A DNA stretch of 64,000 bases, taken from NCBI GenBank assembly GCA_042691655.1, contig CP170506.1:2108001-2172000 (forward strand). The letters run 5' to 3'. The stretch is from UBA695 sp042691655 (GTDB lineage Bacteria > Verrucomicrobiota > Verrucomicrobiia > Chthoniobacterales > Chthoniobacteraceae). The translations under genes and the position numbers were made by a program. A model generated the notes under the pieces. It searched no databases. It had not been told where the DNA came from and saw nothing but the letters and a program-made list of their open reading frames with translations. Each line of letters opens with the position of its first letter. The stretch's first letter is position 1. Below, in pieces: positions 24,152 to 33,434 of this stretch.

Positions 24152-25630
24152 CTAGATAGAAGAAGTCAGCTTACAAAAGCGCTCGTAAGCCCGGTCCCAA
24201 TCCGCGCCGTTCTGCGGCTGGTATTCGATGATCGGGAAGGAGTCGGCCACCGTCTGGCGCAGGGCGTCGAGCGACGGGAGGTGGCCCAGGGTAAGCGCCT
24301 GGATCAAAATATTGCCGCAAGCCGTGGCTTCCACGGGGCCGGTAAGGATGGCGCGCCCGGTGCCGTTGGCCGCATACTGGTTTAAGACGGGGCTCTTGGT
24401 GCCGCCGCCCACCATATGGACGCGGGTAATCGGCTCGCCGGTGAGGGCTTCGATTTTTTGCAGCATTTGCCGATAAGATAGCGCCAGACTCTCGAAAATA
24501 CAGCGCGTAACTTCGCCGGGGGTCTCGGGGACGGCCTGGCCGGTTTCGCGGCAGTAATCGGCGATCTTCTGCGGCATCTGGTCGGGCTTGAGGAAGCGGG
24601 GATCGTTCGGGTTGATGAGCGAACGGAAGGGCTCGCTCTCCTCGGCCATGCCGTCGAGGTCGTCCCAGCTGATGGTCTGGCCCTGGCGAATCCACTCGCG
24701 GCGGGACTCCTGGAGGAGCCAGAGGCCGACGATGTTTTTGAGGAAGCGCGTGGTGCCGCCATAGCCTGCTTCGTTGGTGAAGTTGCCTTCGAGCACGGTG
24801 TCGTTGATGAGCGGCGCGGAAAGCTCGACGCCGATGAGCGACCAGGTGCCCGAGCTCAGGAAGGCCCAGCCTTTGCCCTTGGCGGGAACGGCGGCGACGG
24901 CCGCGCCGGTGTCGTGCGAGCAGGTGGCGACGACGGGGATCGCGGGGAGGCCCGTTTCCTCGGCCACCGCAGGGATGAGGCAGCCGAGCCGGGTGCCGGA
25001 ATCGACGAGCTCAGGGAAAAGCCGCTCGGGGATCCGGGCCGCCTTGATGAGTGCCTGGGACCACTGGCGGGTGCGCGGGTTGTAGACCTGCGTGGTGCTG
25101 GCCATGCTGATCTCCTGCTTCACCGCGCCGCTAAAGAGGTAGTGCAGGTAATCGGCGATACAGAGGAATTTGTCGGCGATGCCCTGGATGTCGCTGTTTT
25201 GCTCCACGTCCGAGATCAACTGGTAGAACGTGTTGATCTGCATGAACTGGATGCCGGTTTCAGAGAAAATTTGCTCCCGGCCGATGTTCTTGAGCGCGAA
25301 GGCGTAGGGGCCGTCGGTGCGGGAGTCGCGGTACTGGTACGGGAGGGCCAGCATCGGCTGCCGCGGGTTGAAATAGACGTAATCGACGCCCCAGGAATCG
25401 ACGCTCATGCTCTCGGCGGAAATGCCCTTGGCGGCCACCTTGCGCAAGCCCGCTTTGAGTTCCTCGAAAATGCGCAGGACGTTCCAGCGGAAGGAGCCCT
25501 GGACTTTGGAAACGCCGGTCGGGAAGCGATGGACTTCCTCAAGGATCACTTTTCCGTCCTTGAGGGTTCCGAGGATCACGCGGCCGCTATCCGCGCCGAG
25601 GTCGCAGGCAATATAATGGTGTTCGCTCAT
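24152..25630 (-). CDS. rhaB: Rhamnulokinase
   Basis: This 492-residue FGGY-family sugar kinase has ACDLGADSGRVILGTL at the N-terminus (phosphate 1 loop), SVDSWGVDYVYF, SHDTGAAVAAVPA, FLSSGTWSLIG and VHMVGGGTKSPVLNQYAANG split over the adenosine motif, all in the RhaB pattern. It phosphorylates L-rhamnulose before aldol cleavage to DHAP and L-lactaldehyde. Being cotranscribed with lutABC, it links rhamnose breakdown to oxidation of the lactate formed from lactaldehyde. The aldolase and isomerase genes are not in the window. Confidence 0.94.
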   Translation of the reverse strand: MSEHHYIACDLGADSGRVILGTLKDGKVILEEVHRFPTGVSKVQGSFRWNVLRIFEELKAGLRKVAAKGISAESMSVDSWGVDYVYFNPRQPMLALPYQYRDSRTDGPYAFALKNIGREQIFSETGIQFMQINTFYQLISDVEQNSDIQGIADKFLCIADYLHYLFSGAVKQEISMASTTQVYNPRTRQWSQALIKAARIPERLFPELVDSGTRLGCLIPAVAEETGLPAIPVVATCSHDTGAAVAAVPAKGKGWAFLSSGTWSLIGVELSAPLINDTVLEGNFTNEAGYGGTTRFLKNIVGLWLLQESRREWIRQGQTISWDDLDGMAEESEPFRSLINPNDPRFLKPDQMPQKIADYCRETGQAVPETPGEVTRCIFESLALSYRQMLQKIEALTGEPITRVHMVGGGTKSPVLNQYAANGTGRAILTGPVEATACGNILIQALTLGHLPSLDALRQTVADSFPIIEYQPQNGADWDRAYERFCKLTSSI

Positions 25631-25735
25631 GAAAATGGGGAAGAAGGGAGGTTGGGGAGGGTTTTATGACTGAAGCCGATCATGAACAAATCGAAAGTCG
25701 ACGGCAAGCCTCTGATGAAAAATATTTCGCCGCTG

Positions 25736-26158
25736 CTACGCCCGGCGCTCGGTCTCGTAATTCGCGATATCGCTCAAATGGAGATTGAGCGCGCGAACGG
25801 AGATCCAGATTTCCGCCAGCGAGAGCCCCAGCGAAGCGAGCATGAGCAGCAGGCTGATGGCAAAAATGATGGCCCCGAGGTTCGGATACCCCGCAAAGAG
25901 CGTGAACATGCAGACCACGCAGAAAAAGAGGCTCGAAATCCCAGCCGCCTGCATGTGTTTGATCAGTTCCACGCGGTAGTGGAGGTTCTTGATTTGGCCG
26001 ATCAAGAGCGCGGTCGGGTCGCTCTTATAAGTGGCGTGCAGGCTGCGGATCAGGTTTGCCAGGGTCACGAAACGGTTCGTGTAAGCCAGAAGCAACAGGG
26101 AAATCGCGGGAAAAAGCAGGGCGGGCGTGCCTAAATCAAGAGCCTCGGGATGGAGCAT
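25736..26158 (-). CDS. DUF2721 family membrane protein
   Basis: This 140-residue protein has three hydrophobic segments (about 10-30, 65-85 and 92-115) and the YRVELIKHMQAAGISSLFF region seen in DUF2721 proteins. Function is unknown. The ATG at 26158 gives the family-like start MLHPEALD; a more upstream ATG adds 22 unmatched residues. Confidence 0.75.
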   Translation of the reverse strand: MLHPEALDLGTPALLFPAISLLLLAYTNRFVTLANLIRSLHATYKSDPTALLIGQIKNLHYRVELIKHMQAAGISSLFFCVVCMFTLFAGYPNLGAIIFAISLLLMLASLGLSLAEIWISVRALNLHLSDIANYETERRA

Positions 26159-26339
26159 GGGGAAAACGCTACCGCAACGCGCGGGAAAAGGCAATCCGCG
26201 CCCTGTTTCGCCGAAACACCCCAAAAATTCCCGCTTTCCTCACCTTTTGGATGGAAATATCCGCCGCGCCCGGCTTATTTGGTGAACTCCACTTTTTGGA
26301 ATACCCGGGGTTGGAAGGCTCCCGGGCAGCCCACGCACC

Positions 26340-27800
<1,461 letters not shown>

Positions 27801-27808
27801 GAGAATTC

Positions 27809-27840
27809 ACCACAGAGCCACGGAGGACACTGAGGCCCGA
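27809..27840. repeat. Half copy of the ACCACAGAG intergenic repeat
   Basis: ACCACAGAGCCACGGAGGAC follows the gatB stop and matches one arm of the palindromic repeat at 56507-56605. It cannot form the full hairpin alone. Confidence 0.5.
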
Positions 27841-27869
27841 GGAGGAACGAATATCAAGGACTGCACATC

Positions 27870-28466
27870 ATGCGCTTTCATCAATTGATCCAGAACGCCC
27901 CCGGTTGGAAAACGCTGGAGGACCAAACGGCGTTTGAAAACCCTTACCTTGAGGTGCATTTGGTGAACGTCGCCACGCCGCAGCGGCCCGAGGGGGCCCG
28001 CTGGTCGGTGATCCACCGCAAGGGAGCCTGCGCGGTCGTTCCGATCACCCAGGAGGGCAACCTCGTCCTGGTGCGCCAGGAGCGGATTCCCGTTCGGGCG
28101 GATTTGTGGGAATTCCCCGCCGGGCAGATCGACACCTCCGCGCCGCATACGCCGGAGATTATCCGCGAGACGGCTCTGCGCGAACTGCAAGAGGAAACCG
28201 GCTACGAACTGGCCCCCGGCGGCGAGCTCACCCCGATGGGGAAGTTTTTTTCCTCCCCGGGCGTCACCGACGAACACACCTACCTTTTTTGCGCCCGCCC
28301 GGTGGCGCTCTCGCCCAAGGGAACGCATTACGATGCCTCCGAGGCCATCGCCGGAGCCCGCGCGTTCACGCCCAAGGAATTCCGCGACATGATCGCCTGC
28401 GGAGAAATCTGCGACGCCAACACGCTCTCGTGCTTCGCCCGGCTCACAGCGCTGGGGTTGATTTAG
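27870..28466 (+). CDS. NUDIX hydrolase, ADP-ribose pyrophosphatase type
   Basis: This 198-residue protein has a NUDIX box with ALRELQEETGYEL (REL-xEE-GY core) preceded by ELWEFPAGQ-type sequence (LWEFPAGQID), and a downstream FFSSPGVTDEHTYLFCA typical of ADP-ribose/ADP-sugar pyrophosphatases (NudF/YqjE-like). It would hydrolyse ADP-ribose to AMP and ribose 5-phosphate. Substrate choice is inferred from family only. Confidence 0.87.
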   Translation: MRFHQLIQNAPGWKTLEDQTAFENPYLEVHLVNVATPQRPEGARWSVIHRKGACAVVPITQEGNLVLVRQERIPVRADLWEFPAGQIDTSAPHTPEIIRETALRELQEETGYELAPGGELTPMGKFFSSPGVTDEHTYLFCARPVALSPKGTHYDASEAIAGARAFTPKEFRDMIACGEICDANTLSCFARLTALGLI

Positions 28467-28495
28467 CCGCAAAAAGTCGCAAAAAACGCAGAATA

Positions 28496-28549
28496 AAGGG
28501 CGCTAAAAGACAAAGTGGATGACGTGCCTCGATTTCCAGAGATGCCCTC
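28496..28549. repeat. Right-half copy of the foldback element
   Basis: This 54-base stretch matches the right half of the 6589-6749 element (AAGGGCGC then AAAGACAAAGTGGATGACGT and the terminal repeat) with a handful of substitutions. It sits between the NUDIX gene and tatC together with short GCAAAAAGTCGCAAAAAACG-type runs. Confidence 0.7.
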
Positions 28550-28625
28550 AACCTTTTGTTTTTGCGCCTTTTGCGCTTTTTTGCGGCTATCCTATTCCTG
28601 GTTTTAGGATAATTTACCCCTTCCG

Positions 28626-29402
28626 ATGGCCCTCTTAGACCGCCTTTTCCAGCTTCGCGAAACCGACGAACCCAAGCCGTTCCTCCAGCATTTGGAGGAG
28701 CTCCGCTGGGCGCTCATCAAAATGGCCGCCGTGCTGGGCGTGGCGATGACGGCGTGCCTCGCCTTCCAGAAAGACCTCGTGTGGCTGATGGAAAAGCCGC
28801 TCGCCACGGTCGATCCCTCGCTCGTTTCGAAGCTGCAAAACTTGGGCGTCATCGACCCGATCACCATTTCCCTCTCGCTGGCGTTTTATGCGGGGATCAT
28901 CGCCTCCTTTCCGCTGCTGCTTTTCTTCGTGGCGCAGTTTGTCCTCCCGGCGCTGACCAAAAAGGAAAAAAAGGTCGTGTTTCCGGCGATCTTCATCGGG
29001 TTTGCGCTGTTTCTGACGGGCGTGCTGGTCTGCTACTTCCTGATTCTGCCCGAAACGCTCCGTTTTTGCTTTGATTACTCGAAATCGCTCAACTTTTCCC
29101 CCTCCTGGACGGTGCGCGAATACTTCTCTTTCGTCACCCGGATGCTGATTTCCTTTGGCGCGGCCTTCGAGTTGCCGGTCTTTGTGATGGCGCTGGTTTA
29201 TATCAACGTGCTGTCGTTTAAAATCCTCAACCGGACGCGCCCCTACGCCTACATCCTGGTGCTGGTGCTGGCCGCGATTATCGCTCCCACGCCGGACCCG
29301 ATTTCCTTCCTCGCGCTGGGCATCCCGATGTGCCTGCTCTACGAGGCCTGCATCTGGCTCGCCCGGGCGCTGGAAGCCCGCCGCAAACCGACTCTCGAAT
29401 GA
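28626..29402 (+). CDS. tatC: Sec-independent protein translocase TatC
   Basis: This 258-residue inner-membrane protein begins with FLQHLEELRWALIK, the conserved cytosolic N-terminus of TatC that binds twin-arginine signals, and has six hydrophobic segments, ending with IIAPTPDPISFLALGIPMC. It is the substrate receptor of the Tat system; tatA/tatB are elsewhere. Its stop overlaps hpt in an ATGA. Confidence 0.96.
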   Translation: MALLDRLFQLRETDEPKPFLQHLEELRWALIKMAAVLGVAMTACLAFQKDLVWLMEKPLATVDPSLVSKLQNLGVIDPITISLSLAFYAGIIASFPLLLFFVAQFVLPALTKKEKKVVFPAIFIGFALFLTGVLVCYFLILPETLRFCFDYSKSLNFSPSWTVREYFSFVTRMLISFGAAFELPVFVMALVYINVLSFKILNRTRPYAYILVLVLAAIIAPTPDPISFLALGIPMCLLYEACIWLARALEARRKPTLE

Positions 29403-29917
29403 CCGAACGCATCCTTTTTTCCGCTGAAACCATCGCCGCCCGCCTGGATGAAATGGCGGCTGAGCTGACCGCGTTCTACGCCGGAAAGCCGCTCACCGTT
29501 CTGGCGATCCTCAACGGCAGCCTGGTCTTCGCCGCCGACCTGCTGCGCCGCATCCCGCTGCCGCTCCGGTTGGAGTGCCTCAACGTCGCCAGCTACCACG
29601 GCGGCATGGAGAGCAGCGGCGTCGTCACGTTTCAGCAAAACAGCCTGCCGGACCTTGATGGGCGGCATGTTCTGATCCTGGACGACATCCTGGACACCGG
29701 CCGCACACTCCACGCCGTGAAGTGCCGCCTTTTTGAGGAAACGCATCCGCTCGACGTGCGCGTGGCCGTGCTGCTCAAAAAACGCAAAGAGCGCGCCGAG
29801 CCGCTCGAAGCCGATTACGCGGGCTTTGAGATCGGGGATGAATTCGTCATCGGCTATGGCCTGGACTACGACGGCCGCTACCGCAACCTGCCCGAAGTGC
29901 GGGTACTGGAGCCGTGA
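29399..29917 (+). CDS. hpt: Hypoxanthine phosphoribosyltransferase
   Basis: This 172-residue type I phosphoribosyltransferase has the PRPP motif HVLILDDILDTGRTLHAV and the IGDEFVIGYGLDYDGRYRNL base-binding/closing segment of Hpt. It salvages hypoxanthine and guanine to nucleotides. The ATG at 29399 overlaps the tatC stop, so the two are coupled. Confidence 0.94.
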   Translation: MTERILFSAETIAARLDEMAAELTAFYAGKPLTVLAILNGSLVFAADLLRRIPLPLRLECLNVASYHGGMESSGVVTFQQNSLPDLDGRHVLILDDILDTGRTLHAVKCRLFEETHPLDVRVAVLLKKRKERAEPLEADYAGFEIGDEFVIGYGLDYDGRYRNLPEVRVLEP

Positions 29918-29973
29918 ATTGAACCCGAAATGAATCCATAGGGCGCGCCACTATTTCCCTTCTCCCCTCCCCA

Positions 29974-30420
29974 ATGAAGAAGCTCCTCGTCCTTTTCACG
30001 CTTTTGGGAGCGGCGCTGGTATGGTTCGCGGAGGACGTCCGGCGACAGACAGCGCCTCCGGCTACAGCAATTGAAAATTTTTCAGCCGACGATCAGCGGC
30101 TGGAGGCCGCTTTCGCCAATCACCTGCGAAACTTCGCCGTCCACGGGCAAGGCGTGGTCACGCGGGTTCTGCCGGATGACACCAATGGCATTGCGCATCA
30201 GCGGTTCATTCTCCGCCTGGGCTCGGGCCAAACGCTGCTCATCGCCCACAACATCAGCGTTGCCCCCAGAATCGACTCCCTCAAAGAGGGAGACACCGTG
30301 GAGTTTCTCGGCGTCTATGAGTGGAAGTCCGAAGGCGGCGTCATCCACTGGACTCACCGCGACCTGAAAGGCGGGCATTCGCCCGGCTGGCTCAAGCACA
30401 ACGGCAGGACCTACCAGTAG
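29974..30420 (+). CDS. DUF3465 family secreted protein
   Basis: This 148-residue protein has an N-terminal signal/anchor segment and a compact domain with HQRFILRLGSGQTLLIAHNI, EGDTVEFLGVYEW and GGVIHWTHRDLKGGHSPGW, the pattern of DUF3465, an OB-like fold of unknown role. It is convergent with murA, 16 bases apart. Confidence 0.8.
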   Translation: MKKLLVLFTLLGAALVWFAEDVRRQTAPPATAIENFSADDQRLEAAFANHLRNFAVHGQGVVTRVLPDDTNGIAHQRFILRLGSGQTLLIAHNISVAPRIDSLKEGDTVEFLGVYEWKSEGGVIHWTHRDLKGGHSPGWLKHNGRTYQ

Positions 30421-30436
30421 GCCCCCCCTTTTTGGG

Positions 30437-31696
30437 CTACACCTTCACGCGCTCGATCTGCGCACCGAGGCCGTTCAGTTTCTCGTCGATCGACTCGTAG
30501 CCGCGGTCGATGTGGTAAACGCGGTTGACCTCCGTTACCCCGCCAGCTCGCAGGCCCGCCAGAACGAGCGCCGCGCTGGCCCGCAGATCCGACGCCATCA
30601 CCGGGGCTCCGCTCAGCCGATCCACGCCGTGGATGACGGCACTGGCTCCTTCAAGCGTGATTTGCGCCCCCATGCGCTTAAGCTCCGCAACGTGCATAAA
30701 CCGCTGCGGGAAAATGGATTCCGTAATGACGCTGATCCCCTGCCCCTCGGCCAGGAGCGCGCACATCTGCGCCTGCATGTCGGTCGGGAAAGCCGGGTAG
30801 GGCTCCGTGACGAGCTCCAGCGCCTTCGGTTTGCCATTGCCGATGACGGTCAGCGTATCCCGCGTACACTCGATGCCGTAACCCGCGTCCACCAGCGCCG
30901 CGCTCACTGCCTTAAGGTGCTCGGGATTAACCCGGCGCAGCGTCACGCGCGTTCCCGCGATGGCCGCGGCGACCATGAACGTCCCCGCTTCGATCCGATC
31001 CGGTATGACATCGTGTTCCACCCCGTGGAGTTCCTCCACCCCCTCGATCACGATGCGGCGCGTTCCGGCACCCTCGATTTTAGCGCCCATGGCGTTGAGG
31101 AAATTGGCCAGATCGACCACCTCGGGCTCGGCGGCGGCTCCTTCGATCACCGTCACGCCGTCGGCCAAAACGGCCGCCATCATGACGTTATCGGTGCCGA
31201 GCACGGTGGAGCCGAATTTGCCCCGCAGGTTGATGTTGGTGCCGGTCAGCTTGGCCGCGAAAACTTTCACGTTGCCGCATTCGACGCGCACCGCCGCGCC
31301 GAGGGCCTCGAATCCACGCAGGTGAAGATCGATGGGCCGGTCGCCAATGACGCACCCGCCGGGAAGGGAGACGGTCGCCTCCATCTCGCGCCCAAGCAGC
31401 GGCCCGAGCACGCAGACCGACGCCCGCATTTTGCGCACGATGTCGTACGGAGCCACGGTCTTGATTTTCTCCGCCCGCACGGTGACGGTCCCGCTGGCGC
31501 GCTCGACCTCAGCCCCCATGTGGCTCAGAATTTGCAGCATGTAGTGGACGTCGCTCAGGTCCGGGACGTGCCGGATAATGCACGGCTCTTTGGTGAGAAG
31601 GCACGCGGCCAGGATGGGAAGGGCGGAGTTTTTGGAACCGCTGATCCGCACCGAACCGTTAAGGGGTTGCCCCCCGTGCACAAGAATTTTATCCAT
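30437..31696 (-). CDS. murA: UDP-N-acetylglucosamine 1-carboxyvinyltransferase
   Basis: This 419-residue enolpyruvyl transferase adds PEP to UDP-GlcNAc in the first committed step of peptidoglycan synthesis. Motifs are ISGSKNSALPILAA near the start, RKMRASVCVLGPLLGR and LPGGCVIGDRPIDLHL, which keeps the active-site Cys targeted by fosfomycin. The ATG at 31696 (MDKILVHGG) is right; longer in-frame sequence upstream is prmC shadow. It follows prmC by 10 bases. Confidence 0.97.
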   Translation of the reverse strand: MDKILVHGGQPLNGSVRISGSKNSALPILAACLLTKEPCIIRHVPDLSDVHYMLQILSHMGAEVERASGTVTVRAEKIKTVAPYDIVRKMRASVCVLGPLLGREMEATVSLPGGCVIGDRPIDLHLRGFEALGAAVRVECGNVKVFAAKLTGTNINLRGKFGSTVLGTDNVMMAAVLADGVTVIEGAAAEPEVVDLANFLNAMGAKIEGAGTRRIVIEGVEELHGVEHDVIPDRIEAGTFMVAAAIAGTRVTLRRVNPEHLKAVSAALVDAGYGIECTRDTLTVIGNGKPKALELVTEPYPAFPTDMQAQMCALLAEGQGISVITESIFPQRFMHVAELKRMGAQITLEGASAVIHGVDRLSGAPVMASDLRASAALVLAGLRAGGVTEVNRVYHIDRGYESIDEKLNGLGAQIERVKV

Positions 31697-31706
31697 AGAA
31701 AGCTGT

Positions 31707-32549
31707 CTAAGAAGCAAAAGAGGCGAACAAAAAACGAAGGATGCCTTGATAATCCGCCACGGCGCGGATGTCCCGATAATTTTGGGTCGCCAATTCGGTT
31801 TGAAGGGCGGTCTCCTGGCCGATGCCGATTTCGAGCACGAGCTTGCCGCCCGGCTTGAAATGCTCGCGGGCGTCGGCGATGAGGCGCTCGATGATTTCCG
31901 TTCCCTTGGGGCCGCCGTCGAGGGCCAGGAGCGGGTCGCGCTGGACTTCGCGCGCAAGGGAGGCGATCTCGCCGCCGGGAACGTAGGGGAGGTTGGCCAC
32001 GATCAGGTCGAAGGGGCCTTCCACAGAGGAAAAAAGGTCGCTTTGCAGGAATTTGACCCGCTCGCCGAGGCCGTGGCGGGCGGCATTCTCCCGGGCCAGG
32101 GCCAGCGCGTCGGGCGATACATCCACGGCGGTCACGTCAGCCGAAGGGAGCTCCGCCGCGAGGGTCAGGGCGATAACGCCACTGCCCGTGCCCACGTCAA
32201 GCAGACACGGGGCCTCTGGAAGCGGCTCTTTAAGAATAAGTTCCATCAACAATTCGGTTTCGGGCCGGGGAATAAGAGCGCGCGCATCGGTGGCGAAAAC
32301 CCGGCCATGAAACTCGACCGTCCCGAGGAGGTGCTGCAACGGTTCGCCCTGGCCGCGGCGGCGAACGAGGTCGCGCAAGGGGGCCAGCTCGAGCTCGCCC
32401 AGCGGGCGGTCGAACTCCATGTAAAGCTCGATCCGCTTTTTGCCCAGCACGTGCGCGATCAGGTGCTCAGCATTGAGGCGCGGGCTCTCCACGCCATGCT
32501 TCGCAAAATACTCCGTGGTAGCTTGGAGCACCTCTAGGACGGGTTTCAT
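31707..32549 (-). CDS. prmC: Release factor glutamine methyltransferase (PrmC/HemK)
   Basis: This 280-residue SAM methyltransferase has the N-terminal helical domain with ARLNAEHLIAHVLG-type sequence (SPRLNAEHLIAHVLGKKRIE), LIPRPETELLMELIL, LDVGTGSGVIALTLA and VANLPYVPGGE. The usual catalytic NPPY is NLPY here; other parts match the family, so function is probably retained. It methylates the Gln of the GGQ motif in RF1/RF2. It is the first gene of a prmC-murA pair. Confidence 0.93.
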   Translation of the reverse strand: MKPVLEVLQATTEYFAKHGVESPRLNAEHLIAHVLGKKRIELYMEFDRPLGELELAPLRDLVRRRGQGEPLQHLLGTVEFHGRVFATDARALIPRPETELLMELILKEPLPEAPCLLDVGTGSGVIALTLAAELPSADVTAVDVSPDALALARENAARHGLGERVKFLQSDLFSSVEGPFDLIVANLPYVPGGEIASLAREVQRDPLLALDGGPKGTEIIERLIADAREHFKPGGKLVLEIGIGQETALQTELATQNYRDIRAVADYQGILRFLFASFAS

Positions 32550-32644
32550 GGGAGGGGCAACTAGATCACGCCCGCCGGAAAAGGACGAGGGAATTTCGCG
32601 GGATTTTCACAAACTCGGCCTCGTCGAAGAAGACGGAGGGGAAA

Positions 32645-32720
32645 TGGGGTGGTCGACGGGACTCGAACCCGCAACAGCCAGAACCACAATCTGGAGCTCT
32701 ACCATTGAACTACGACCACC
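32645..32720 (-). tRNA. tRNA-His (anticodon GTG)
   Basis: Read on the minus strand, the acceptor GTGGTCG (32713-32719) pairs with CGACCAC, with the extra 5' G-1 (32720) opposite C73 that marks tRNA-His. The anticodon arm is CCAGA-TTGTGGT-TCTGG with GTG anticodon, the T arm contains GGTTCGAGTCC, and CCA is encoded at 32645-32647. It is upstream of prmC on the same strand. Confidence 0.97.
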
Positions 32721-32879
32721 ATTTTTCCGGTTCAAACGCCCGCTTGGACGGTGAAGGGAGGAGGACTCTATAGCGGATTTCTGAAATCGGAAACCAAAAA
32801 ATTCAGAAAAATCAAAGGCACTTTTCACTTGCCACCCCCTCGCCCCATGGTGTAACCGTGAATCCGTGAAACTTTCCTT

Positions 32880-32995
32880 GCATTGGTGGCATTAGCAGAC
32901 GGGCTCGCGGCTTTTCGCCGCGGTCGATCGCTTTTGCACCTTTGCGTCGAACTCTTTGCCCGATGATTCCAACCCTGAATCGTCGGGCTTTTTTT
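32880..32995 (+). other. Structured leader or small-RNA candidate upstream of hisI
   Basis: The 318-base stretch between the tRNA and hisI holds no gene. From about 32880 it is structured: CGCGGC (32906-32911) pairs with GCCGCG (32917-32922), and a strong terminator follows at 32958-32995. No known RNA family was recognised and no His- or Trp-rich leader peptide was found. It may be an attenuator leader or an independent small RNA. Confidence 0.35.
32958..32995 (+). terminator. Rho-independent terminator 44 bases before hisI
   Basis: GCCCGATGATTC (32958-32969) pairs with GAATCGTCGGGC (32977-32988), one G-T wobble, followed by seven T. No annotated plus-strand gene ends here, so it must terminate an unannotated RNA or control hisI. 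Confidence 0.8.
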
Positions 32996-33038
32996 ATATC
33001 CCAAGACAGCTCCCAAACCGAACAAACCAAACCCACAC

Positions 33039-33434
33039 ATGGACCTCAACTTCAAATTCAACGCCGACGGGCTCATCCCCGCCATTGTTCAGCAGACCCT
33101 CAACGAGAAGCCGACCGCTGGCCGCGTCGTGATGATGGCCTGGATGAACAAGCTTTCGATTGAAAAGACGCTCGAAACGGGGTTCATGCACTACTGGAGC
33201 CGTTCGCGCCAGAAGCTCTGGTTCAAGGGCGAGGAAAGCGGCCACACCCAGAAGGTGATTCGATGGTATGCCGACTGCGACCAAGACTGCCTGCTCTTCG
33301 AAGTAGACCAGGAAGGCGGCGCCTGCCACACCGGCTTCGCCTCGTGTTTCTACCAAGGTTTCGACAAGGATGGATCGCCCCTGCCGATTACCGAAAATCG
33401 CCTTTTCGATCCGAACCAAGTTTACAAAAAGTGA
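33039..33434 (+). CDS. hisI: Phosphoribosyl-AMP cyclohydrolase
   Basis: This 131-residue enzyme opens the adenine ring of PR-AMP in histidine synthesis. It shows MMAWMNKLSIEKTLETG, HYWSRSRQKLWFKGEESGH (split) and ADCDQDCLLFEVDQEGGACHTG, here given in part, with the Cys residues that bind zinc. No fused HisE domain is present. Its stop overlaps the trpE GTG start. Confidence 0.95.
   Translation: MDLNFKFNADGLIPAIVQQTLNEKPTAGRVVMMAWMNKLSIEKTLETGFMHYWSRSRQKLWFKGEESGHTQKVIRWYADCDQDCLLFEVDQEGGACHTGFASCFYQGFDKDGSPLPITENRLFDPNQVYKK

Noticed and set aside
32880..32995. SRP RNA, 6S RNA or tmRNA before hisI
   Set aside because: None of the conserved sequence blocks of these RNAs was found; only generic hairpins and a terminator are visible.
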